The notes under the pieces: generated by a model
What the model was told of the DNA's origin: nothing
Seen by the model: only the letters and a program-made list of their open reading frames with translations
The model's database searches: none
Shown here: piece after piece, positions 9,295-16,727 of the stretch
Position numbering within the stretch: the first letter of the stretch is position 1
Layout: every line of letters begins with the position of its first letter
Assembly (NCBI GenBank): GCA_052174015.1
Contig: JBQMXM010000008.1
Coordinates: forward strand, 1-51,504
DNA from: JABCPO02 sp052174015
Lineage (GTDB): Bacteria; Bacillota; Clostridia; TANB77; CAG-508
DNA length: 51,504 nucleotides
Direction of reading: 5' to 3'
Position numbers and translations under genes: made by a program

Positions 9295-10794
9295 TTATAA
9301 TTTATCTATATTAATTTTTGTTAATTTTTTATATTCATCAATTTCTATTTCATCTACATTATTTATATCTAATATATACTTATTTATAGTTTTAATTGTT
9401 TTTAGATATAATAAATGGTTTATCTCCCTTTTATCTATAATTTCAGAAATTACTTCTTTAGTTATTTTATCATTTTTTTCTTGTTTTTTTAATTGTTTTT
9501 CTAATATGTTAAAATATTGTATTACTATATTATTAATAATTAAATATTTTAATGTTTTTATACCTAAATCACTACTTATTTTATCTGATTTTAATTGTAA
9601 TATTTCTTCTAAATTTAAAATGTTTTCAATTTCAAAATAATCTAATGTGAACTTATTTAAAAATTCTATTAATTCAGCTATAGGATTATCAGCTGTAATA
9701 ATATCTGTATATGTATTTTTAATCATATTTTTTAAAGTTATATCTATTTCTATATCTTTATTAAATTCTTCTACCAACATATTATTATTTACTTGAATTA
9801 AATTAAACTTTTCACCTTTATTATTTTTTATCCTATTATCTGTATATGATGTTAATAGATATGTATCATTTTTAGATATTTTTGTAGTGTAACTCTTTAA
9901 TATTAAATATATATTATATATATATACCAAAAATACTGAACTTAATACTAATACATTATTAATATTTAGTACACTACACCTTATATAACTATATATACAT
10001 ACATATATTAATGTTAATAATATATGGATATAATATTTAGAAATTTGTTTTAAATTCTTAAATATTTGATTACATATTAATATAAGAGCTAAGATTAGTA
10101 CTATACTATATAGTGTTTTTATGTTTAGATTTAATAAATTAAACATATATTTAATACCTAGCACACTATTTAAAAACATAAATACTATTAAAAGTTTATC
10201 AGCTTTGAATAAATAATAAATATTAGATATAAATATTAAAGCAATTATTGCAAATAATATATATATATTCATTCCAAAAGATAACATTAAAGTAAATATA
10301 TATGCTAATACTAGTGTTAATAATACTATAACTGATATATGTTCTTCTTTAGCAAAAGACAACATATTATTACTATTTTTTATAACAACTAATCCATTTA
10401 CACATATCTTATATAATGCAAGGGTTAATAGTGCAATTACTATACTATATGCATGTAAATATATTAATAATATACTTGTTAAAGTTATAACTAAATAATT
10501 ATTAACCTTCTTTTTTTCTCCTCTATTCTCAATAGCTATTAATGGTTTTATATATATTGTTTCAAATATGAATATTGAGATAAATATTAGGTATACTAAA
10601 ATACTAGGCATATCAAAAAATACCAAACTAGCTATAGATAACAATATAACTGGAGCTAATATGTTTAAAGATGCAAAACTTGCACAAAAAACAGCTATTG
10701 CTCCTATTGGTATATGACTATATGTAAAGCTTGATATTATTATTATTAATATGTAATATAATGTATTTCTTAATACCTTAACTATTTTCTCCAT
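9295..10794 (-). CDS. Polytopic membrane protein, possibly related to the SpoIIE N-terminal region
   Basis: 499 residues from the ATG at 10794, which has GGGGAT 5 nt upstream; a TTG start at 10845 has no ribosome site. About ten hydrophobic segments fill the first ~320 residues, followed by a hydrophilic C-terminal third. The order of segments and a stretch FAKEEHISVIVLLTLVLAYI recall the 'FS.EE.I......L' turn in the membrane domain of clostridial SpoIIE, but no PP2C phosphatase domain follows, so this is only a suggestion. It ends at TAA 9295-9297, after which the same frame continues open to 8689. It is the first gene of the cluster ending with acpS and is divergent from the pilin-like gene at 10998. 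Confidence 0.55.
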   Translation of the reverse strand: MEKIVKVLRNTLYYILIIIISSFTYSHIPIGAIAVFCASFASLNILAPVILLSIASLVFFDMPSILVYLIFISIFIFETIYIKPLIAIENRGEKKKVNNYLVITLTSILLIYLHAYSIVIALLTLALYKICVNGLVVIKNSNNMLSFAKEEHISVIVLLTLVLAYIFTLMLSFGMNIYILFAIIALIFISNIYYLFKADKLLIVFMFLNSVLGIKYMFNLLNLNIKTLYSIVLILALILICNQIFKNLKQISKYYIHILLTLIYVCIYSYIRCSVLNINNVLVLSSVFLVYIYNIYLILKSYTTKISKNDTYLLTSYTDNRIKNNKGEKFNLIQVNNNMLVEEFNKDIEIDITLKNMIKNTYTDIITADNPIAELIEFLNKFTLDYFEIENILNLEEILQLKSDKISSDLGIKTLKYLIINNIVIQYFNILEKQLKKQEKNDKITKEVISEIIDKREINHLLYLKTIKTINKYILDINNVDEIEIDEYKKLTKINIDKL

Positions 10795-10936
10795 TTCATC
10801 CCCACTTATTAATTTAATTGTATTATAATTATTACTTTTTTTCAATCTAATTTATTAAAAAATAGTAATATTTTTGAAAAAGTTTTGTAACATTACGTAA
10901 TATAAAATTTTAGATATTACAAAGTAATATATTTTA

Positions 10937-10965
10937 TAGACAAAATACTTTTTAAATACTATAAT
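10937..10965 (+). promoter_or_regulatory. SigmaA-type promoter of the plus-strand pilin-like gene
   Basis: TAGACA, 17-nt spacer, TATAAT. The predicted start near 10972 leaves a leader of about 26 nt with GAGG before the ATG at 10998. Confidence 0.7.
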
Positions 10966-10997
10966 TAATATATAACTTTAAAAAAAACGAGGATAAT

Positions 10998-11387
10998 ATG
11001 GATAAAAAAATAAAATTTAATAAAATTAAGATATTAAAAAACATCATAGCTATTTTAATATCATTATCACTTATATCATTATTTGCATTAAGTACAAATA
11101 GTTTTGCAGATGACTTTTCAAATATAAAAAATGGGGTTAAACCAAACAATCCTAATGATTCTAGTATAGCAAATGCCAGTGTAGAAATATTAGGTATAAT
11201 ACAAATAATTTTTGCAATTATAGCTATTATTTCAGCTATAATACTAGGTATTAAATTAGTTTTAGGTCAAGCTGATGTTAAGGCTGATGTTAAAAATGCT
11301 TTAATTGCTTTAGTAATTGGGTCTATTTTAGTATTTACTCCTGTTTCTATTGCTAAATTCTTTATGGGACTTGCTCCTAGTCAATAA
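10998..11387 (+). CDS. TrbC/VirB2-like small membrane (pilin-type) protein
   Basis: 129 residues. A basic N-terminus and a hydrophobic signal segment end near a likely signal-peptidase site (NSFA-DD, residue ~38). Two closely spaced transmembrane helices follow (IIQIIFAIIAIISAIILGIK and ALIALVIGSILVFTPVSIA), joined by a short polar loop. This signal plus two-helix hairpin is the layout of VirB2/TrbC major pilins of type IV secretion systems and of many Gram-positive proteins annotated as 'TrbC/VirB2 family'. GAGGATAATATG supports the start. It is convergent with a second protein of the same type at 11518, and no other type IV secretion component is visible in the window. Assignment rests on topology, so function is uncertain. 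Confidence 0.75.
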   Translation: MDKKIKFNKIKILKNIIAILISLSLISLFALSTNSFADDFSNIKNGVKPNNPNDSSIANASVEILGIIQIIFAIIAIISAIILGIKLVLGQADVKADVKNALIALVIGSILVFTPVSIAKFFMGLAPSQ

Positions 11388-11464
11388 TTATAACTTAATA
11401 AAGTAAACATATAACAAACTAAAAGTTATGGAATATAAAAAAGAAAAAAAATAAAAAGAAAAAC

Positions 11465-11496
11465 AAAAAAGATTGTAATTAAATACAATCTTTTTT
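11465..11496. terminator. Bidirectional rho-independent terminator
   Basis: A 13-bp perfect stem (AAAAAAGATTGTA / TACAATCTTTTTT) with a 6-nt loop lies between two convergent genes. A-runs and T-runs on both sides let it serve either direction. Confidence 0.85.
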
Positions 11497-11517
11497 ATAT
11501 TCATTTTAATATTTATT

Positions 11518-11955
11518 TTATACTGCATCTTTGAATTGAATAACTATTCTTTGTATAAATGTTAATATTGTTGTTGCTCCAAATATACAAAATGCTCCAA
11601 ATACATAATTTAATGCTACTTGTTTAATGTCTGGTTTTTCTTTGTCTGCATTTATAATGTATCTAATACCTATGATTACTAACATTATTAATGCTATTGC
11701 TATTCCTATTAATTGTAATAGTTCTATAAGGTTTCTTGAAATTCCAATAACTGCTTTTGAACTTCTCTTATTTGTATCTGCTGTTTGTCCTCCAAAGTTT
11801 TCAACTGGTATATTTGCTGTTGGTGTACCATTTGTTGTTGGTTGTAAGTTTACAGGAGTTGTTTGTGCTTGTACTACTTTTGGTGCAATAATTACTGATA
11901 AGTTAATCATTACTATTAATAATACTAGTGATATATATTTAAGTTTCTTTTTCAT
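11518..11955 (-). CDS. TrbC/VirB2-like small membrane (pilin-type) protein
   Basis: 145 residues: an N-terminal signal segment with a likely cleavage site after VVQA (residue ~30), a Thr/Pro/Asn-rich extracytoplasmic stretch, then two hydrophobic helices (LIGIAIALIMLVIIGIRYII and VFGAFCIFGATTILTFI) separated by a charged loop (NADKEKPDIKQ). The layout is as in VirB2/TrbC pilins and in the convergent neighbour at 10998, though the two share little sequence. AAAGGAG precedes the ATG at good spacing. Its promoter shares a 31-bp block with that of the gene at 37390. A structural or envelope role is inferred from topology only. Confidence 0.75.
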   Translation of the reverse strand: MKKKLKYISLVLLIVMINLSVIIAPKVVQAQTTPVNLQPTTNGTPTANIPVENFGGQTADTNKRSSKAVIGISRNLIELLQLIGIAIALIMLVIIGIRYIINADKEKPDIKQVALNYVFGAFCIFGATTILTFIQRIVIQFKDAV

Positions 11956-11986
11956 ATTTTTCTCCTTTGGTTAATATATTATACAT

Positions 11987-12015
11987 ATTATAGCATATTT
12001 TTTAATATATTTCAA
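11987..12015 (-). promoter_or_regulatory. SigmaA-type promoter of the minus-strand pilin-like gene
   Basis: TTGAAA (12010-12015), 17-nt spacer, TATAAT (11987-11992), with an extended -10 TGC. Directly upstream lies a tandem AAAAGTGGTAAA-type repeat, part of a 31-bp block found again at 37316-37346. Confidence 0.75.
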
Positions 12016-12040
12016 ATTTTTTAATTTTACCACTTTTATT
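12010..12040 (-). repeat. 31-bp block shared with the promoter at 37316-37346
   Basis: On the minus strand the block begins AATAAAAGTGGTAAAATTA and ends in the -35 box TTGAAA. The copy at 37316-37346 (plus strand) is identical over all 31 bases. A second, imperfect AAAAGTGGTAAAT unit lies just upstream here (to about 12053). It may be an operator or UP-type element. Confidence 0.8.
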
Positions 12041-12117
12041 TACCACTTTTAAACAAAATGCCCCACCCTAGGGTTATATTTTTTATATTTTGTAGCACTG
12101 TCACTTAGACATATGTT

Positions 12118-14745
12118 TTAATCATCATTTTTTATTTTAATTGCCATTGAATCATGTTTATTTAATATTCTATAAGCTTTGTAAATTCTCAATCTACAAC
12201 ATTCTTTTAAATAATTATCTTGTTCTTCTTCATTTCCTTTTTTATTAAGCCACTTTGAATGACTAATTATTTCTTTTCTTAGATTCTCATCTTTAGAACA
12301 ATCTATCAATTCATAATAAATGTTATCTACTATATTTTGTTCATTCCATTCATTAGTATCAAATTTAAATATACTTACATATGGTAAGTCTTTCTTTTTT
12401 ATCAAAAAAATTCCATTTACCTTAGAAATTCTAATTACAGCTATCTTATTATTGTTAATCAAAATAGTATTATTTTTATAATCATATTTATATTTTTCTA
12501 ATGTTTTATAATTAATATAATTTGTTATAATTACATACTCTTCAATATTTTTAATAGCTTTTATCACTTCATTAAACGACTTTTTTTCTAATGTTGATAT
12601 TTTTTCTATTCTATTAATATATTCAGTTGTTAATCCCATATCAAAAATATGTTTAAAGTCTGTTACTAAAAAATCAGATATCTCTTTATTGCTAAAAAAT
12701 AATTCTCTTGGCAACAATTGATTGATTCCATATACTTTCTTTAATATCTTAGTTTCTATTTTTATTTTATCATTTTTTCTTAAAAACTCTGTAAATTCTG
12801 TATCTTTATTAAATTCTTTAAATATTTTTTCTTTAAACTCATTAAGTTTTCTATCATCCAATTCATTTGTTCTATTAAACTCTTTTTCTTTGTCTTCAGC
12901 ATTTTTTATAATTATATCTAAACAGCTTTCTAATTTTTCACTATTATAATTAACCTCAAAAAATGCTTCAATTTTTGTTTGTTTCTTATCTTTTATTAAA
13001 TTTCTTAATTGGCAATAAAACCATTTATCTTCTTTATCAATCTGAGTAAAATTTATGCTTTGTTCATCTATAAAGCTAATATCATTTAAGTAAATATACT
13101 CTTTTAGTATTAACCTTTCATCTATACAAATTGTGCTCCAACTATTTTTATATTTATGATCAACAAAATAAAGATCTAAATTATCATATGCTTTTTGCAT
13201 TGCTGTTGCTTTCCTATAATACTTTTTAAAATTACAAATAACCTCCCATACACTATATGAATTTACTAAATTTTTCACAAAATAATTAATTACTTTTTTT
13301 AATATGTTCTCATCCTTTTTTAACAATTTATCACGATTAGCTAAAATAATAAGAGAAATAATAATGCCAATGCTAAATTGAAATTTTATTATATCTTGTT
13401 GATTAAATTCTCTCTTTTCCAAATCAATTTCTTTAATTAAGATATTATTTAACAAAACATTTATTTCTTCATATTTTTCGTTTTTTAGTAAATTAACTAA
13501 AAATTTAAATAGGATAGTCATCAAACATTCATAATATCTATTGTCTTCATTATTTTTTGCAGAAAATAAATTATATCTTAAAATATCATTAGCAAAATTA
13601 TAAGTTACTTCCTTAGTATCAACATTTTTCATTTCTAATTGATGTATGTATAAATAATACTCATATATAATAATATTTTCATAATTTATAAAATCATCAT
13701 TTGTTCTCATTAAATAGGCTAATCTATTCAAAAAAATACAAAATTGTTTATTTCTAATATAATCATCATAGACTTTTCTGTAATATTCTTCTATGGATTG
13801 TATTGCTAATTGTTTAACTCCTAACAAATTATTTTTATATAAAAAATCAAAATAATTATATATCATGTAATTTTCATCAAAATCATCTAATTGATTATAT
13901 TTAAAAGATCTTTCGAACAAACTATTATTTATTAATTTAATTTCATCATTTATAAAGAATCTTTGTTCTTCATATATTATCGCTTCACTAATATTTTCAA
14001 ATATTTTTTTATACTGAGCCAAACAATAAAAAATAGGTTCGTTTTTATTTATTTTTATTCCAATTTTATTACAGATTGCAATTATTTTATTTTCCGACAC
14101 ATAATTCTCTTCATTTTGCTTTTCTTCCTCATACATATTAACCATTTCTGTGAACTTTTCATAGTTGTATGATTTTATAAATCCTATTTTTGGTGAATAA
14201 ATAGGAATATACTTTTCATCTAATTTTTCATTTTGCTTTATACTAAAGAATATAGTTTGTGAATCAATAAAAGTCTTTAACTTTTCATTTTCTCTCTTTA
14301 CTATTTTGTTAACTTCATTTTTTTCCAATACTTTTGTTCTATTATACACATAATCAACTATTTTTTTATTCATATAATTTTTTTCTGTATTAAGTTTTAA
14401 TGCAATAAAAAACATTTTTCCTGTTATAACAATAGCATAAATTGTACTCATAAATAAAATTGTATGAATTATTAGATAACATATATTATTAAATGATTTA
14501 AGCTCTATATTTTCATTATATTTCAACGAATTAGATATCAACATATATACAAATATAACTAACATGATAGTTATATTTCTTTTTAATTTACTATAATGCA
14601 ATAATACTCTCTTATTCAACTCATTATCTTGTTCCTTAACTGCTTCAGCAATAAAAATAACTATTGCTACTACAATACCTGTTATTCCAATATATATATT
14701 ACTTATATAATCTTGATTGAGTATGTTTAAAACAAATGATTTCAT
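12118..14745 (-). CDS. 875-residue membrane protein of unknown function in a decayed defence island
   Basis: Three hydrophobic segments near the N-terminus (residues ~17-34, ~57-72 and ~87-112) are followed by about 750 residues of charged, Asn/Lys/Ile-rich, mainly helical cytoplasmic sequence with no motif I can name. AAAGG lies about 10 nt before the ATG. It begins just 3' of a dead hsdR fragment and lies in an area of pseudogenes and transposase debris, yet is itself open over its full length, which suggests it has been under selection or arrived late. An accessory role such as phage defence is inferred from position only; I recognise no characterised relative. Confidence 0.75.
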   Translation of the reverse strand: MKSFVLNILNQDYISNIYIGITGIVVAIVIFIAEAVKEQDNELNKRVLLHYSKLKRNITIMLVIFVYMLISNSLKYNENIELKSFNNICYLIIHTILFMSTIYAIVITGKMFFIALKLNTEKNYMNKKIVDYVYNRTKVLEKNEVNKIVKRENEKLKTFIDSQTIFFSIKQNEKLDEKYIPIYSPKIGFIKSYNYEKFTEMVNMYEEEKQNEENYVSENKIIAICNKIGIKINKNEPIFYCLAQYKKIFENISEAIIYEEQRFFINDEIKLINNSLFERSFKYNQLDDFDENYMIYNYFDFLYKNNLLGVKQLAIQSIEEYYRKVYDDYIRNKQFCIFLNRLAYLMRTNDDFINYENIIIYEYYLYIHQLEMKNVDTKEVTYNFANDILRYNLFSAKNNEDNRYYECLMTILFKFLVNLLKNEKYEEINVLLNNILIKEIDLEKREFNQQDIIKFQFSIGIIISLIILANRDKLLKKDENILKKVINYFVKNLVNSYSVWEVICNFKKYYRKATAMQKAYDNLDLYFVDHKYKNSWSTICIDERLILKEYIYLNDISFIDEQSINFTQIDKEDKWFYCQLRNLIKDKKQTKIEAFFEVNYNSEKLESCLDIIIKNAEDKEKEFNRTNELDDRKLNEFKEKIFKEFNKDTEFTEFLRKNDKIKIETKILKKVYGINQLLPRELFFSNKEISDFLVTDFKHIFDMGLTTEYINRIEKISTLEKKSFNEVIKAIKNIEEYVIITNYINYKTLEKYKYDYKNNTILINNNKIAVIRISKVNGIFLIKKKDLPYVSIFKFDTNEWNEQNIVDNIYYELIDCSKDENLRKEIISHSKWLNKKGNEEEQDNYLKECCRLRIYKAYRILNKHDSMAIKIKNDD

Positions 14746-14779
14746 TATATATTACCTTTCTATTCTAGTTATTATATTT

Positions 14780-15166
14780 TTAAAAATTTTCTAATTTTTT
14801 CATTACTTTATTAAATACTTATTCATCCCATTATGGTGGATATCCCATCTTATATAATAGTATCATTAAATGCATGTTAAATTGATTTTTAATATATGTC
14901 ATATTAAAGAAATTTACATATTGCACTTTGTCATCAAAAAGCTTCTTAATTTCCTTTGCTAATACTAAACATTTTTTATCTTCGAAAACAAATTTATGAT
15001 CATCTCTTACTTTTACTAAAATATCATAAAAACTTTTTTCATATGTTATACCTATTTGTTCAAAAGAAGCTTTATTTTCTTCTAAACCTTCAACTATTCT
15101 CAATAATTCATCTGATAAATCATTTATAAAGTCATCCATTATTTTGTTTTCATCAATAATATCTTA
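14780..15166 (-). pseudogene. hsdR: Remnant of type I restriction enzyme R subunit (hsdR), C-terminal end
   Basis: A 102-codon open stretch (15139-14831) matches the conserved C-terminus of HsdR: FEQIGITYEKSFYDILVKV, a 'KCLVLAKEIKKLFDDKVQY' segment and LYKMGYPP. After GYPP the frame reads stop-WDE-stop-VFNKVMKKLENF-stop, where intact relatives read EWDEEVF, so two Glu codons (GAA) have become TAA. Upstream a stop at 15164-15166 cuts the frame and nothing of the ATPase or nuclease domains remains. This is therefore a decayed fragment, not a working gene. Confidence 0.85.
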
Positions 15167-15314
15167 TAATCCATTACATAATATTGGATTTTTACCATAT
15201 CTTTAATAACTTAATTTATTACTTTCAAATTCACGTAGTGCCACTATGCAATTCCATAATACTTATTCTAATGTGACTTATTTTTCTTTTTTAACATTTA
15301 TATTGCTACCCTAA

Positions 15315-15512
15315 TTAATTTTCCATATTATCTTCTATATTTATAATTTAAAGATTGCATATCTTAGCCAATATTTCTACTTTTAATATTTCATTTCTAT
15401 CAAGTTTAGCTATGACATTTATTGTAATACCAGCCTTATCTGATAATTAAGTTTTATTAATCTTTTTGTCTATCATTAATTTCTAAAGTTTATCATAATT
15501 TACTTACATAAA
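15315..15512 (-). pseudogene. Decayed XRE-family (YozG-like) transcriptional regulator
   Basis: A single minus-strand frame reads NYDKL-stop-KLMIDKKINKT-stop, then LSDKAGITINVIAKLDRNE, then a 'LKVEILAKICNL' run, stop, IINIEDNMEN-stop. This aligns with the short XRE/Cro-C1 helix-turn-helix regulators of the YozG type ('YDKLWKLLIDK.M.KTDL..KAGIS.N...KL..NE.V....L.KIC..L.C.I.DI.E'). Three internal stops fall at otherwise matching positions, so the gene is dead. No start codon in frame was found. Confidence 0.75.
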
Positions 15513-15601
15513 TCCTTCATAAAACGATTTTTTATTACAAAAACATTCTATCATTTTGCCTTTTTTTATTCAAGATTTTCTTGAATATTCCAAAAGATTT
15601 T

Positions 15602-15966
15602 TGTAGAAAGTTCAAACATATTTGACAGAAATGTATTAAAAAGAAATAGATCTAACATTTTTATAATATTCTTCAACCATTTGATTTGATGTTTTAAAAT
15701 TTAAAACAAGTTTATGTGTATTATTATATATAGTATTATATCTTTTTATAGCTTTGTATAAGTGTTCTTCTGAGTTAAATTCTTTATTGTAAAAGTTCTT
15801 TCCATCTTCTCTATGACTTCTTTCTACTACTCCATTTTGCCATGGTGAATATGGTTTAGTTGTTATATGATTTATACCTAATCTCTTTAATTCCTTTTGG
15901 AAGAATGTTTTCTTATCTGAATTTTTAATTTTAGATAAATTTATACCCCCATTAAAAGTATAGAGC
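15602..15966 (-). mobile_element. IS481-like insertion sequence remnant with truncated transposase
   Basis: The minus-strand frame from about 15935 to the stop at 15636 encodes the C-terminal end of an integrase-core (DDE) transposase: SDKKTFFQKELKRLGI, KPYSPWQNGVVERSHREDGK, NFYNKEFNSEEHLYKAIKRY and YNTIYNNTHKLVL. The N-terminal half, including its helix-turn-helix and first catalytic residues, is missing. The 3' end of the element lies at 15602-15643 (TGTAGAAAGTTCAAACATAT...), recurring at 41737-41778. The segment 15911-15966 recurs at 36631-36686. Family assignment is by resemblance to IS481-type proteins. Confidence 0.8.
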
Positions 15967-16122
15967 TGTTAAATAGAATCCTTCGCGTCTTAGCTTTAAT
16001 GACGTCCATGACTTTGATTCCAATGTATCCGCACATATTTTTGCAAATCCCAATCTATATAAACTAATTTCAAAACTTTTATTTATAGGCATTTTAGTAT
16101 TTTTTGCCACTTTTAAAGTAAA
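15967..16122. other. Gene-free stretch between the transposase remnant and the tRNA-fMet terminator
   Basis: It is less AT-rich than its surroundings and may be more IS-derived sequence. A 66-codon open stretch on the minus strand starts inside the tRNA terminator and lacks a ribosome site, so it is not called. The block AAAAGTGGCAAAAAATA on the minus strand resembles the AAAAGTGGTAAA repeats at 12010 and 41713. Confidence 0.5.
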
Positions 16123-16146
16123 CAAAAAAGAGACCGTGCAGTCTCT
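16123..16146 (-). terminator. Rho-independent terminator of tRNA-fMet
   Basis: Minus strand: AGAGAC-TGCACG-GTCTCT followed by TTTTTT, about 7 nt after the CCA end of the tRNA. Confidence 0.85.
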
Positions 16147-16152
16147 TATCAT

Positions 16153-16228
16153 TGGTAGCGGGGGTAGGACTCGAACCTACGACCTCCGGGTTATGAGCCC
16201 GACGAGCTTCCATCTACTCCACCCCGCG
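16153..16228 (-). tRNA. Initiator tRNA-fMet (CAT)
   Basis: 76 nt with encoded CCA. The acceptor begins CGCGGGG and its partner ends CCCCGCT, leaving an unpaired C1-U72 as in initiator tRNAs. The anticodon stem carries the initiator GGG/CCC pairs (TCGGGCTCATAACCCGG) with anticodon CAT; the T-arm is GTAGGTTCGAGTCCTAC. It is single and stands at the edge of a decayed island. Confidence 0.96.
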
Positions 16229-16240
16229 ATGTACAAATAT

Positions 16241-16269
16241 ATTATATTACTTTATTATATATTTGTCAA
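16241..16269 (-). promoter_or_regulatory. Consensus sigmaA promoter of tRNA-fMet
   Basis: Perfect TTGACA (16264-16269), 17-nt spacer and perfect TATAAT (16241-16246). The tRNA starts 12 nt past the -10 box. Confidence 0.9.
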
Positions 16270-16289
16270 CACCTAAAACTAGTTTTGTC

Positions 16290-16727
16290 CTAATCTTGTT
16301 CCAATATTATTGTACATGGCCCTTCATTTATAAAGTCTACTTCCATCATTGCACCAAATATACCTGTTTGCACATTAAATTCTTTTGATAATTCTTCTAC
16401 AATATAGTTGTATAATGGTTCTGCTATTTCTGGCCTTGCCGCTGTAATAAATGATGGCCTGTTACCTCTACTTGTGTCTCCATATAGTGTAAATTGTGAT
16501 ATTGCAAGTATTTCTCCGTCTACTTGTTTTAAATTAAGGTTCATTTTCCCTTCGTTATCTTCAAATATTCTTAAATTAACAATCTTTTTTATTAATTTAT
16601 CTGCTATTTCTTTAGTATCAGTAGTTGTAATCCCTATTAAAAGTACATATCCTTTTCCTATCTTACCTACACAAGCATTATTTACGCGAACTTCTGCTTT
16701 TTTAGCTCTTTGTACTATTATCTTCAT
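16290..16727 (-). CDS. dtd: D-aminoacyl-tRNA deacylase
   Basis: Hydrolyses D-aminoacyl-tRNA (and Gly-tRNA-Ala), protecting translation from D-amino acids. The family signatures MKIIVQRAKKAEVRV at the N-terminus and SQFTLYGDTSRGNRP near residue 80 are present. The C-terminal Gly-cisPro motif appears as NEGPCTI, where most members have NSGP(V/A)T. An ATG at 16739 is four codons upstream, but GGGGGA lies 5 nt before the ATG at 16727, which also gives the normal N-terminus. The start overlaps the 3' end of the carboxypeptidase gene by 26 bp, indicating coupled translation. Confidence 0.95.
   Translation of the reverse strand: MKIIVQRAKKAEVRVNNACVGKIGKGYVLLIGITTTDTKEIADKLIKKIVNLRIFEDNEGKMNLNLKQVDGEILAISQFTLYGDTSRGNRPSFITAARPEIAEPLYNYIVEELSKEFNVQTGIFGAMMEVDFINEGPCTIILEQD

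Noticed and set aside
9230..9640. 136-codon plus-strand ORF
   Set aside because: Antisense to the membrane-protein gene at 9295; hydrophobic composition mirrors the Lys/Asn/Glu codons on the other strand.
11998..12117. Small ncRNA or gene in the spacer with CCCCACCCTAGGG
   Set aside because: No promoter-terminator pair or ORF could be found; the only solid features are the promoter and the 31-bp block.
15952..16152. 66-codon minus-strand ORF before tRNA-fMet's far side
   Set aside because: It begins inside the tRNA terminator hairpin, has no ribosome site, and its end lies in IS-derived sequence repeated at 36648.
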